A stretch of 64,000 nucleotides of DNA from positions 62,001 through 126,000 of the forward strand of contig NZ_AWZR01000003.1 of assembly GCF_000472505.1 (NCBI RefSeq). The letters are read 5' to 3'. The notes beneath the pieces were generated by a model. It saw nothing but the letters and a program-made list of their open reading frames with translations, was not told the DNA's origin and searched no databases. Position 1 is the first letter of the stretch; the number at the start of each line of letters is the position of its first letter. This DNA is from Luteimonas sp. J29 (GTDB lineage: Bacteria > Pseudomonadota > Gammaproteobacteria > Xanthomonadales > Xanthomonadaceae). Both the position numbers and the translations under genes were made by a program. Of this stretch, positions 41,399 to 50,290 are shown piece by piece.

Positions 41399-41732
41399 GC
41401 GACGTCATCCGTCGGCGTGTTCCTCCCGCCGGACCCTCGCTGGCTCCGCCGAAAACCGCAGGTGGCCGCGCCCGACATGCGGCCAGGGGATGCGATGCGG
41501 TCGCACCCGCCCACCCGGTCGCGGCTGAAGCCGCTCCTACGGGCCGGAACGCGCGGCCACGCGACGTCACCCGTCGGCGTGTTCCTCCCACGGGACCCTC
41601 GCTGACTCCGCGCCGAAAACCGCAGGTGGCCCTGCCCGACATGCGGCCAGGGGATGCGATGCGGTCGCACCCGGCCACCCGGTCGCGGCTGAAGCCGCTC
41701 CTACGGGCCGGAACGCGCGGCCACGCGACGTC
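41399..41732. repeat. duplicated 162/164-bp intergenic unit containing inverted REP elements
   Basis: Unit A 41399-41560 and unit B 41561-41724 are nearly identical; a third copy stops after GCGACGTC (41725-41732). Each ends in an inverted REP (41518-41540 and 41682-41704). It lies between convergent fimX and htpX. The 490-bp gap holds no credible gene; small frames here derive from the repeats. Confidence 0.88.
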
Positions 41733-41828
41733 GAGGCGGTTCGCCGCCCGCTCCCGGCCGAAGGCGGCGTGCCGCGGGCGCCTGCGAAGCGTTGGCCCGC
41801 CCCCCGGCCCGGACGGCCGGGCGGCGAC

Positions 41829-42716
41829 TCAGGCCAGCACGCCCTCGCGCAACTGTTCGGGCGACGCGGCGCGGAGCGCGGTGATGCGCTCCTCCAGCGG
41901 CGGGTGGCTCATCAGCAGGCGCCGCAGGCCGTGGGCGATACCGCCGCTGATGCCGAACGCCGCGATCTGCCGGGGCATTGTGTTGGCGCCCTGGTTCTGC
42001 GCCAGGCGCTCGAGCGCCGCGATCATCTTGTGGCGCCCGGCCAGCGCGGCGCCGCCGGCGTCGGCGCGGAACTCGCGCTGGCGCGAGAACCACATCGCGA
42101 TCATGCTCGCGAACAGGCCGAACACCAGGTCGAGCACCACCACCACCGCGAAATAGGCCATGCTGCCCATGTCGCGGTCCATGAAGTTGCTGACCGCGCG
42201 CGCGACCACCCGCGCCAGCACGATCACGAACGTGTTGAGCACGCCCTGCAGCAGCGCCATGGTGACCATGTCGCCGTTGGCCACGTGCGCGACCTCGTGT
42301 CCCAGCACCGCTTCGGCCTCGTCGCGGTCCATCGAGCGCAGCAGTCCGGTGGACACCGCCACCAGTGCGTTGTTCCGGTTGGCCCCGGTGGCGAAGGCAT
42401 TGATCTCCGGCGCGTCGTAGATGGCCACCTCGGGCATGCCGATGCCGGCGGCCTGGGCCTGGCGGCGCACGGTCTCGACCAGCCAGCGCTCGACCTCGCT
42501 GCGCGGCTGGGTGATCACCTGCGCACCGGTGAAGCGCTTGGCGGTCCACTTGGACATCAGCAGCGACACCAGCGCGCCGCCGAAGCCGAACAGCGCCGCG
42601 AACACCAGCAAGCCCGCGTTGGTCGCCGGATCGATGCCGAAGACGGCCATGACGATGCTGAGCAGGACCAGCACCGCGAGGTTGGTGGCCAGGAACAGGG
42701 TGATGCGCTTGAACAT
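41829..42716 (-). CDS. htpX: HtpX, membrane-bound M48 metalloprotease
   Basis: 295 aa. Two N-terminal transmembrane helices, zinc motif [12 protein letters not shown], and two more hydrophobic segments ([31 protein letters not shown]), with the third ligand Glu in [10 protein letters not shown]. It performs membrane protein quality control at the cytoplasmic face. Confidence 0.95.
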   Translation of the reverse strand: MFKRITLFLATNLAVLVLLSIVMAVFGIDPATNAGLLVFAALFGFGGALVSLLMSKWTAKRFTGAQVITQPRSEVERWLVETVRRQAQAAGIGMPEVAIYDAPEINAFATGANRNNALVAVSTGLLRSMDRDEAEAVLGHEVAHVANGDMVTMALLQGVLNTFVIVLARVVARAVSNFMDRDMGSMAYFAVVVVLDLVFGLFASMIAMWFSRQREFRADAGGAALAGRHKMIAALERLAQNQGANTMPRQIAAFGISGGIAHGLRRLLMSHPPLEERITALRAASPEQLREGVLA

Positions 42717-42855
42717 GCGGGGACTGCAACCTTTCTCGTGGGGGGCGTAGGCGCCCGTCGGGGTGTCGATTATGGTTGTCGCGGGTGAAAATCAAGGCTC
42801 CGGCGCCGCAGGCCCCGCCCGTGGGGCGCCCTCCGACCGGTACCGTTCAGTCCCC

Positions 42856-43767
42856 ATGTCGACCACCCCAGGCTACCGCGGCCGTTTCGCGCCCTCGCCC
42901 ACCGGACCGCTGCATGCCGGCTCGCTGCTGGCGGCGCTCGGGAGCTGGCTGATGGCCCGGCGCGCCGGCGGTCGCTGGCTGGTGCGGATCGAAGACCTCG
43001 ACCCGCCGCGGGAGGTTCCGGGCGCGGCCGCGGCCCAGCTGCGCACCCTGGCCACGTGCGGGCTGCATCCCGACGGGCCGGTCGAGTACCAGTCCCGGCG
43101 CGGCGGACTCTACGCCGCGGCCCTGGAGCGCCTGCTCGCCGCCGGCGACGCGTTCGAATGCCACTGCAGCCGCTCCGACCTGGGCGCCCGCGGCGGCATC
43201 CACCGCCATTGCGTGGCCGGCCGCCGGCGCCCGGATCCGGCCGTGCGCCTGCGCGTGCCCGACGGGTGCCGGATCGGCTTCGAGGATGCGATCCGCGGCC
43301 ACTACGCCCAGGACCTGGCGCGCGAGGTGGGCGACTTCGTCCTGCGCCGGGCCGACGGCCCGTGGGCCTACCAGCTGGCGGTGGTGGTGGACGACGCCGA
43401 CCAGGGCATCACCGAGGTGGTGCGCGGCGCCGACCTGCTCGACTCCACTGCGCGCCAGATCCTGCTGCAGCAGCGGCTGGGGCTGCCGACCCCGCGCTAC
43501 GCCCACCTGCCGGTGGTCCCGGGCCCGGACGGGCGCAAGCTCTCCAAGTCGCTGGCGGCCATGCCGGTCGACGACGCCGATCCGCTGCCCGCGCTCGCCC
43601 GCGCCTGGGCGATGCTCGGCCAGGATCCGGCGGCGGTCGCCGGGGCGGCATCGCCGGCCGCACTGCTCGAGGCCGCGCTGGCCGCGTTCGACCCGGCCCG
43701 GATCCCGCGCGGACCCGACCCGCTGCCCGCCGCGTTGCACAACACCCACGGCGCGATCGAAGACTAG
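42856..43767 (+). CDS. gluQ: GluQ-RS, glutamyl-Q tRNA(Asp) synthetase
   Basis: 303 aa, a catalytic core of glutamyl-tRNA synthetase lacking the anticodon domain. [24 protein letters not shown] is the HIGH region, [10 protein letters not shown] the KMSKS loop, and [10 protein letters not shown] with HRHCVAG the zinc site. It glutamylates queuosine in tRNA-Asp. ATG at 42856 is chosen; upstream residues lack family similarity. Confidence 0.93.
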   Translation: MSTTPGYRGRFAPSPTGPLHAGSLLAALGSWLMARRAGGRWLVRIEDLDPPREVPGAAAAQLRTLATCGLHPDGPVEYQSRRGGLYAAALERLLAAGDAFECHCSRSDLGARGGIHRHCVAGRRRPDPAVRLRVPDGCRIGFEDAIRGHYAQDLAREVGDFVLRRADGPWAYQLAVVVDDADQGITEVVRGADLLDSTARQILLQQRLGLPTPRYAHLPVVPGPDGRKLSKSLAAMPVDDADPLPALARAWAMLGQDPAAVAGAASPAALLEAALAAFDPARIPRGPDPLPAALHNTHGAIED

Positions 43768-43821
43768 ACTGTAGCCGGTGCCGCCCGGGCGGCGGGAACG
43801 ACTGACGCAGGAGACAAGGAC

Positions 43822-44562
43822 ATGACCTCACGTGTGGCTCTGGTGACCGGTGGGACCGGCGGCATCGGCACTGCGATCTGCAGGAAGCTCGCGGACCAGG
43901 GCCACAGGGTGGCCACCAACTACCGCAACGAGGAAAAGGCCCGCGCCTGGGAGGCGCAGATGAAGTCGGAGGGCTACGAGTTCACCCTGGTCAAGGGCGA
44001 CGTGACCTCGCCGGAGGACGCCGAGGCGATGGTGCGCGCGGTCGAGGCCGCGCTCGGCCCGATCGAGATCCTGGTCAACAACGCGGGCATCACCCGCGAC
44101 ACGACCTTCCACAAGATGACCGCGCAGCAGTGGTACGACGTCATCAACACCAACCTCAACTCGGTGTTCAACGTCACCCGCCCGGTGATCGAAGGCATGC
44201 GCGAGCGCAAGTGGGGCCGGATCATCCAGATCAGTTCGATCAACGGCCTCAAGGGCCAGTACGGCCAGGCCAACTACGCCGCGGCCAAGGCCGGCATGCA
44301 CGGCTTCACCATCTCCCTTGCGCGCGAGAACGCCAAGCTCGGCATCACCGTCAACACGGTCTCGCCCGGCTACGTGGCCACCGACATGGTGATGGCGGTG
44401 CCGGAGGAGGTGCGCGCCAAGATCGCCGCCGACATCCCCACCGGGCGCCTGGGCAAGCCCGAGGAGATCGCCTACGCCGTGGCCTTCCTGGTCGACGAAC
44501 AGGCGGCCTGGATCACCGGCTCCAACCTCGACATCAACGGCGGCCACCACATGGGCTGGTGA
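43822..44562 (+). CDS. phaB: acetoacetyl-CoA reductase (PhaB type)
   Basis: 246-aa short-chain dehydrogenase: nucleotide loop TGGTGGIGTAIC, NNAGITRD, Ser in QISSINGLKGQYGQ, and YAAAKAGMHGFT with the Tyr-x3-Lys pair. The sequence from TNYRNEEKARAW and the SINGLKGQ(Y/F)GQ block are PhaB-like. It reduces acetoacetyl-CoA with NADPH for polyhydroxybutyrate. No phaA or phaC is in the window. Confidence 0.88.
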   Translation: MTSRVALVTGGTGGIGTAICRKLADQGHRVATNYRNEEKARAWEAQMKSEGYEFTLVKGDVTSPEDAEAMVRAVEAALGPIEILVNNAGITRDTTFHKMTAQQWYDVINTNLNSVFNVTRPVIEGMRERKWGRIIQISSINGLKGQYGQANYAAAKAGMHGFTISLARENAKLGITVNTVSPGYVATDMVMAVPEEVRAKIAADIPTGRLGKPEEIAYAVAFLVDEQAAWITGSNLDINGGHHMGW

Positions 44563-44588
44563 CCCCGGCCCCGCCACCGGTCCGCCCT

Positions 44589-44613
44589 GGAAGGCCGGCC
44601 ATGCCGGCCTTCC
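44589..44613 (+). terminator. strong hairpin after phaB
   Basis: GGAAGGCCGGC and GCCGGCCTTCC form a perfect 11-bp stem with loop CAT, 26 bp after the phaB stop. The T-run is short (TTCCC), so termination may be weak. Confidence 0.5.
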
Positions 44614-44721
44614 CGCTGTCCCGGCCCGGCGCGGGCTGGTCGCCGGGCTCCGGCGGTCGGCTTGCAAGGCCTGCTGCACTGCGCCATGCTGCGCGGCACC
44701 ATCCTTCGGGCCAACATCTCC

Positions 44722-45210
44722 ATGTCCGCGACCCGGATCATCAAGAAGTACCCCAACCGCCGCCTGTACGACACCGAGATCTCGAGCTACATCACCATCG
44801 AGGACGTCCGACAGCTGATCGTCGACGGTGAGGAGTTCGAGGTCCGCGACGCCAAGACCGGGGAGGACCTGACCCGCTCGGTCCTGCTGCAGATCATCGC
44901 CGAGCACGAGTCGGCCGGGGAGCCGGTGCTCTCGACCCAGCTGCTGGCGCAGATCATCCGCTTCTACGGCGACTCGCTGCAGGGCTTCATCGGCAACTAC
45001 CTGGAACGCTCCATGCAGCTGTTCCTGGACCAGCAGCAGCAGTTCCGCCAGCAGATGGGCGGCATGCTCGGGCAGACGCCGTGGGCGATGATGAACCAGC
45101 TCACCGAGCGCAATCTCGAGATGTGGAAGGAACTGCAGCGCAACCTGACCGGCAGCGTCGGCCAGAAGCCCGACGCGGACCGGCGCACGCCGGACAAGCG
45201 CGGCCGCTGA
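44722..45210 (+). CDS. phaR: PhaR, polyhydroxyalkanoate synthesis repressor
   Basis: 162 aa from MSATRIIKKYPNRRLYDTE, the invariant PhaR DNA-binding start, followed by SSYITIEDVRQLI and the phasin-like helix EHESAGEPVLSTQLLAQIIRFYG. The C-terminus is glutamine-rich. It senses PHB and represses phasin or PHB genes. An upstream in-frame ATG at 44662 is unlikely. It sits between two phaB-like genes. Confidence 0.93.
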   Translation: MSATRIIKKYPNRRLYDTEISSYITIEDVRQLIVDGEEFEVRDAKTGEDLTRSVLLQIIAEHESAGEPVLSTQLLAQIIRFYGDSLQGFIGNYLERSMQLFLDQQQQFRQQMGGMLGQTPWAMMNQLTERNLEMWKELQRNLTGSVGQKPDADRRTPDKRGR

Positions 45211-45288
45211 TCCATCCCGGGGGCGGCACGCCGCCCCGGCGCGGCCCCGGCGCCGCGACGTTTCCACGCATTCTCCCCACGGGTTCCC

Positions 45289-46029
45289 ATGGACAAGCGA
45301 ACTGCCGTCGTCACCGGCGGCATCGGCGGGCTCGGCACCGCCATCTGCATCGCGCTCGCCCGCGCCGGCCGCCGCGTCGTGGCCGCCGACCTGGGCGGAC
45401 GCCAGGAGCGCATCGACGCCTTCCTGGGCGAGGTCGATGGCCTGGACGTACGCTTCCAGGCGCTGGACGTCACCGACTTCGACGCCTGCGGCGCCTTCGT
45501 CCAGGCGCTGGAGGCCGCCGGCGAAGGCCCCGACATCCTGGTCAACGCGGCCGGCATCACCCGCGACACCACCCTGCGCAAGATGGAACGCGCGCAGTGG
45601 GACGCGGTGCTGTCGGTCAACCTCGACAGCGTGTTCAACCTGTGCCGCCACGTGGTGGACGGCATGTGCGCGCGCGGCTTCGGCCGCATCGTCAACATCA
45701 GTTCGGTCAACGGCCAGACCGGGCAGTTCGGCCAGACCAACTATTCCGCGGCCAAGGCCGGCATGCACGGCTTCACGATGGCGCTGGCGCGCGAGGTCGC
45801 GCGCAAGGGCGTCACCGCCAACTCGGTCTCGCCCGGCTACTGCGAGACGGCGATGGTGATGGCGATCCCCGACGACATCCGCCAGGGCATCGTCGACCGG
45901 GTCCCGGTGGGCCGGCTCGGCCGGCCCGAGGAGATCGCGCGCACGGTCGTCTTCCTCAGCGACGACGACGCCGGCTACATCACCGGCGCCAACATCCCGG
46001 TCAACGGCGGCCTGTACATGGGCTTCTGA
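45289..46029 (+). CDS. second PhaB/FabG-type 3-oxoacyl reductase
   Basis: 246-aa short-chain dehydrogenase: TGGIGGLGTAIC, NAAGITRDTT, NISSVNGQTGQFGQTNYSAAKAGMHGFT (Ser, Tyr, Lys triad). It aligns along its whole length with the reductase at 43822 but differs in the cofactor loop (AADLGGRQERIDA against TNYRNEEKA), where an acidic Asp suggests NADH preference. It may serve as an alternative acetoacetyl-CoA reductase. Confidence 0.85.
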   Translation: MDKRTAVVTGGIGGLGTAICIALARAGRRVVAADLGGRQERIDAFLGEVDGLDVRFQALDVTDFDACGAFVQALEAAGEGPDILVNAAGITRDTTLRKMERAQWDAVLSVNLDSVFNLCRHVVDGMCARGFGRIVNISSVNGQTGQFGQTNYSAAKAGMHGFTMALAREVARKGVTANSVSPGYCETAMVMAIPDDIRQGIVDRVPVGRLGRPEEIARTVVFLSDDDAGYITGANIPVNGGLYMGF

Positions 46030-46051
46030 GCGCGGCCGGGGGCCGCCGCCG

Positions 46052-46954
46052 CTAGCGCGCGGCGGCCTCAGTGCAGAAGCGCTGCCGGTACTCCAGGGCC
46101 TTGGGCATCAGCGCCTGGAGATTGGCGATGCGGGTGCCGGGGTTGGGATGGGTGGAGGCGAACTCCGGCGGCGCCTGGCCGCCGCCGGCCTGGCCCATGC
46201 GTTCCCACAGCGGCACCGCCTCGTGCGGATCGAAGCAGGCCGCGGCCGCGAGCAGCAGCCCCACCACGTCGGCCTCGGTCTCGTGCTTGCGCGCGTACGG
46301 CAACAGGTAGCCGTAGCCCATCGCCGCCATGATCATCTGCTGCTGCTGCGGGTCCATGCCGCTCAGCGCACCGGCCATCTGCCCGACCTGGCTGAGCTTC
46401 TGCTGGGCCATGCGCTGGGCGCCGTGGCGCAACAGCGCGTGCGCGATCTCGTGTCCCATCACCACCGCCATCGCGTTCTCGTTCTGCGCCACCGGGACCA
46501 GCCCGGTGTACACCGCCATCTTGCCGCCGGGCAGGCAGAACGCGTTGGCCTGGTCGGACTCGATCACGTTCACTTCCCAGTCGAAGCCGCGTGAGAAGCC
46601 CGGCGGCGCCTGCCCGTTCTCGGCCGCCAGCGCAGCCTCGACTTCGGGCACCTTCGCCACCAGGCGCTCGGCGATGCTGCGCACCTGGCGCGCGATCTGG
46701 GTGTCGGGCGGCACCGGCCGCTCCTGGCGCAGGATCTCCTGGTAGGCCTGGAGGCCGAGTGCCTTCTCGTCCTCGATCGACAGGTTGCGGTCGATCAGCA
46801 CCGATTCGCCGGTGATCGGGTCGAGCGACTGGTTCGAGTACCAGTAGTAGATGCCGTAGCCGGCGAACAGCAGCAGGATGAGGAAGCGGGGATTGATTCC
46901 GCGCCGGCGCTGCGCCGGTTGCCCCTGGCCCGGACCGAACGGATCGCGTCGCAT
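46052..46954 (-). CDS. M48 family metallopeptidase (Oma1/LoiP-like), membrane anchored
   Basis: 300 aa from MRRDPFGPGQG. One N-terminal helix FLILLLFAGYGIYYWY, zinc motif VMGHEIAHALLRHG, third ligand Glu in ETEADVVGLLLAA and a terminal STHPNPGTRIANL block typical of M48B/C. It is probably an envelope quality-control protease. It is a second M48 member beside HtpX. Confidence 0.88.
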   Translation of the reverse strand: MRRDPFGPGQGQPAQRRRGINPRFLILLLFAGYGIYYWYSNQSLDPITGESVLIDRNLSIEDEKALGLQAYQEILRQERPVPPDTQIARQVRSIAERLVAKVPEVEAALAAENGQAPPGFSRGFDWEVNVIESDQANAFCLPGGKMAVYTGLVPVAQNENAMAVVMGHEIAHALLRHGAQRMAQQKLSQVGQMAGALSGMDPQQQQMIMAAMGYGYLLPYARKHETEADVVGLLLAAAACFDPHEAVPLWERMGQAGGGQAPPEFASTHPNPGTRIANLQALMPKALEYRQRFCTEAAAR

Positions 46955-46973
46955 TGCGGGTCTCCCGATGTCC

Positions 46974-48851
46974 CTAGAGGTCGCGCGCGACCCGGAACCC
47001 GAGCCGCGCATTGGTGGTATCCACGTTGGCCGGCGCGCGCCAGGCCGCGCGGGTCTGCGCCGGCGAACTGGCCCACGAACCGCCGCGGATCACGTGGTCG
47101 CGGCAGCCCGGGTTGACCCAGGCCGAACCGTCGGTGGGGGCACGCCGGTAGCCATCATGCCAGCAGTCCGCCACCCACTCGCTGACGTTGCCCGCGAGGT
47201 CGTGAAGGCCCCATGCATTCGGCTCCATGCTCCCCACCGGGGCCGGCCCCCAGAAGCCGTCGCCGTAGCCTTCGAAGGCATTGGCCCAGCTGCGCCCGGC
47301 CGGCGAGCGGTCGAGCGCGCCGGTGGTGTTGGCCACGCGCGGCGGCGGCGGGCCGTCGCCCCACGGCCAGGGCCCGCTGGTCCCCGCGCGCAGCGCATAC
47401 TCGAACTCGGCCTCGCTCGGCAGCCGGTAGCGCTTGCCGGTCTGGGCCGAGAGCCATTCCACGTACGCCTGGGCGTCGCGGGCGCTCACGTGCACCACCG
47501 GCAGGCCATCGTCGGCCGGGCGGCCCAGGTAGTCCGAGTGCCAGGCCACGCCGCTGCGGCGCACGAAGTTGTTGCTGCGCTCGTCGTAGACCATCGAGAA
47601 GCCGCGACGCTCGGCACGCGTGCGGTGGCCGGTCGCGGCGACGAAGCGCCGGAACTCCCCGACGCTGACCTCGCGGATCGACAGGCCGAAGCCGCGTTCG
47701 AAGCGGACCGCGTGGGCCGGCTTCTCGTGGTCGCTGGAACCGGGTTCGTTGGCCGGCGCCCCCATGGTGAAGGCGCCGTGCGGCACCACCGCCATCTGCG
47801 GGCCGCGGCCCCCGCCGGACATGGCGTCGGTGAACACCTGGCCGGGCGCGTACATCCCGTAGTGCACGGCCAGGGTGATGCGCTCGCGCAGCTCCGCCGC
47901 CGCCGGATCACCCGGCCGGGCGATGCGCAGCAGCTGCGCCAGGTGGCGCCTGGCCACGTCGATGCCGCCGAACTTCGGCAGCGCGGCGATGCCCAGGTCG
48001 CGCAGCCGCGCGATGCGCGTCGCCCGCATCCGCTCGATCCGCGCGCGCGCGTCGGCGACCGTGTCGAGGCCGGCGTCGGGACGCACCTGCTCCGCCTGCG
48101 CCAGCCACGCATCGGCGATGTCGAAGTCGCCCGCCGCCGCGGACTGCTCGGCGCGACGGATCAGCGCGCTTTCCACCGCGGCGATGCCCTGCAGCGCCCG
48201 CGGCTGGCCGGGCTGCAGTTCCAGCACCCGGCGGTACGCCGCGAGCGCGCCGTCGCCGTGGTCGCCGAGCTGGCCTTCGGCGAGCGCGCGATCGCCGGCG
48301 TCGGCCAGCGCGTGCACGCGCTCGGCCAGGTCCACCCGCTCCAGGAAGCGGATCACCGCCGGATCGGTGGCTTCGACGGTGCGCGCCACCGCGGCCAGCA
48401 GGCGCGCCCGGGCCAGTTCGCCGGGTTCGTCGGCGGCAGCCGCGATCGCGGCATCGCCCTCGCGCACCACCTGCCGCAGCGCCCGGCGCAGCCCGCCCGC
48501 GGCGAAGCGCGCGTGCTCGGGCAGGGTCGAGAGCGCGAGGTAGATCGGAATCGCGGCGTCGGCGTCCTCGTACAGCCGTCCGGCCGCCAGTGCGGCGTCC
48601 GCGCGCCTGCGCAGTTCGCCCGGATCGGCGTCCTGGAGGTCGACCGCCGGCACCTGCCAGGTCAGCTCGCCCGCGGCGCTGTCGTCGCCGCTGATCGTGA
48701 CGCTGCCCGCCGGGCCCGCCGCCTGCCCGGCGCCGGCGTCCGCGTCGCCGGCGCCGGCGTCGGCGGGATCGCGCGAACATCCGGCGGCCAGCACGACGCC
48801 GGCCACCAGCACGATCCAGGTCCCACGCAGTGCGGACGACATCGACGGCAT
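46974..48851 (-). CDS. lipoprotein with formylglycine-generating-enzyme (SUMF1) fold
   Basis: 625 aa. Lipobox VVLAAGCSRD after an N-terminal helix; an Ala-rich helical region with TPR-like character to about 330; then a SUMF1/FGE-sulfatase domain (VPHGAFTMGAPANEPG, REVSVGEFRRFV, RYRLPSEAEFEYALRAGT, GNVSEWVADCW, HVIRGGSW). Active FGE carries a cysteine pair after RGGSW/F; here the segment is ASSPAQTRAAWRA, with no Cys, so it is unlikely to make formylglycine. Probably a ligand-binding envelope protein. Confidence 0.82.
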   Translation of the reverse strand: MPSMSSALRGTWIVLVAGVVLAAGCSRDPADAGAGDADAGAGQAAGPAGSVTISGDDSAAGELTWQVPAVDLQDADPGELRRRADAALAAGRLYEDADAAIPIYLALSTLPEHARFAAGGLRRALRQVVREGDAAIAAAADEPGELARARLLAAVARTVEATDPAVIRFLERVDLAERVHALADAGDRALAEGQLGDHGDGALAAYRRVLELQPGQPRALQGIAAVESALIRRAEQSAAAGDFDIADAWLAQAEQVRPDAGLDTVADARARIERMRATRIARLRDLGIAALPKFGGIDVARRHLAQLLRIARPGDPAAAELRERITLAVHYGMYAPGQVFTDAMSGGGRGPQMAVVPHGAFTMGAPANEPGSSDHEKPAHAVRFERGFGLSIREVSVGEFRRFVAATGHRTRAERRGFSMVYDERSNNFVRRSGVAWHSDYLGRPADDGLPVVHVSARDAQAYVEWLSAQTGKRYRLPSEAEFEYALRAGTSGPWPWGDGPPPPRVANTTGALDRSPAGRSWANAFEGYGDGFWGPAPVGSMEPNAWGLHDLAGNVSEWVADCWHDGYRRAPTDGSAWVNPGCRDHVIRGGSWASSPAQTRAAWRAPANVDTTNARLGFRVARDL

Positions 48852-48955
48852 CGGTTCCAGATTAAGCCATCCGCGCCCCGCGGCGCGACGCGGGGCGCGC
48901 ACCTGGAGGGTGGCGCCGATTGCCACCCCGCCCCGGCCGCCGCTACCCTGCGCCC

Positions 48956-50089
48956 ATGCCGTCTTCGCCAGCGACCTGGGTCAACACGCCCGCCGAACTC
49001 CTGTCCCACCTCCCCACGACGCCCGCACGGATCGGGCTCGACACCGAGTTCATCCGCGAGCGCACCTACTGGCCGCAGCTGTCGCTGGTGCAGGTGGCGT
49101 TCGATGAAGGCGACCCCGGGGCCCCGCGGATCCTGCTGCTCGACATGCTCCAGCCGGGCATGCCCGGGGCGCTGGTACCGCTGCTGCAGGACCGCGCGGT
49201 GACCAAGGTGATGCACAGCGCCAGCGAGGACCTGGTCGCCCTGCGCCACGCCTGCGGCGCCCTGCCCGAGCCGCTGTTCGACACCCAGGTGGCCGCGGGA
49301 CTGGCGGGCGTCGGCGCGGGCGTCGGCTACCAGCGCCTGGTCCAGGACCTGCTCGGCATCGCCGTGGACAAGGGCGAGACCCGCTCGGACTGGATGAAGC
49401 GGCCGCTGTCGCCGGCGCAGCTCGCCTATGCGGCCGAGGACGTGCGCCACCTGTTCGCGCTGCAGGACGCGCTGTCGGCGAAGCTCGACGCGCTGGGCCG
49501 GCGCGCGTGGTTCGAGGAGGACTGCGCGCGCATGCTCGAGACCTCGCGCAACGACCAGGGCGAGCGCTGGCCGCACCTGTCGCTGCGCAGCGCCCAGTTC
49601 CTCGACGAGGCGGGCCAGCGCCGCCTGCTGCGACTGCTGCGCTGGCGCGACGCCCAGGCGCGCCGCAGCGACCGTCCCCGCACCTGGGTACTCGACAACG
49701 AGGTCGCGGCCGCGATCGCGCGCGAGGCCCCGGCCGACCGCGAGGCCCTCGAACGCCTGCTGCAGGCCTATCCCAAGGCCCCGCGCAAGCTCGCCGCGCA
49801 GGTCTGGGAGGCGCTGGCCACGCCCCTGCCCGACGAGGACCAGGCCCCCGCGCCGCGCACCAGCGAACGCGACCGCAAGGCGCTGCGCCGGCTGCAGGAC
49901 GCGGTGGCCGAACGTAGCGGCGAACTGGGCCTGCCGGACGGAGTGCTGGCCTCGCGGCGCTGGCTGGAGTCGCTGCTCGACGGCGAGGACTGGCCGGGCG
50001 TGCTCTCGGGCTGGCGCCGGACCCAGCTGGAGCCAGCCCTGGCGCCACTGCTCGAACAGGTTGGCGAGGCCGGCGCGACATCCGTATAA
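48956..50089 (+). CDS. rnd: ribonuclease D
   Basis: 377 aa. DEDD exonuclease motifs: LDTEFIRERTYWP (Exo I), HSASEDLVALRH (Exo II) and AYAAEDVRHLFAL (Exo III), followed by two HRDC-like helical domains. It trims tRNA 3' ends and fittingly is followed by tRNA-Ala 13 bp after its stop. The ATG at 48956 is chosen over 48920. Confidence 0.93.
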   Translation: MPSSPATWVNTPAELLSHLPTTPARIGLDTEFIRERTYWPQLSLVQVAFDEGDPGAPRILLLDMLQPGMPGALVPLLQDRAVTKVMHSASEDLVALRHACGALPEPLFDTQVAAGLAGVGAGVGYQRLVQDLLGIAVDKGETRSDWMKRPLSPAQLAYAAEDVRHLFALQDALSAKLDALGRRAWFEEDCARMLETSRNDQGERWPHLSLRSAQFLDEAGQRRLLRLLRWRDAQARRSDRPRTWVLDNEVAAAIAREAPADREALERLLQAYPKAPRKLAAQVWEALATPLPDEDQAPAPRTSERDRKALRRLQDAVAERSGELGLPDGVLASRRWLESLLDGEDWPGVLSGWRRTQLEPALAPLLEQVGEAGATSV

Positions 50090-50102
50090 TCACCCCTGCA
50101 GT

Positions 50103-50178
<76 letters not shown>

Positions 50179-50195
50179 CTCCAGATCGCATGAAG

Positions 50196-50222
50196 AAGGC
50201 CGGGTCTCCCCGGCCTTTTTCT
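50196..50222 (+). terminator. terminator of tRNA-Ala
   Basis: AAGGCCGGG and CCCGGCCTT pair around loop TCTC, then TTTTTCTTT, 17 bp after the tRNA. Confidence 0.88.
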
Positions 50223-50290
50223 TTGCCCGTTCCCTGCCGGACCGGCGCGGCTTCAGCGGCCGACAGGCCGGCCCCCGCTATCCTCGCCCG

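Noticed and set aside
41133-41678. Minus-strand frame with RPVGAASAAT-like and related peptides
   Set aside because: It comes from translating REP elements and the duplicated unit, and it overlaps the 3' end of fimX; no ribosome site or family.
46974-48851. Annotation as active formylglycine-generating enzyme
   Set aside because: The cysteines expected after RGGSW are absent; fold only.
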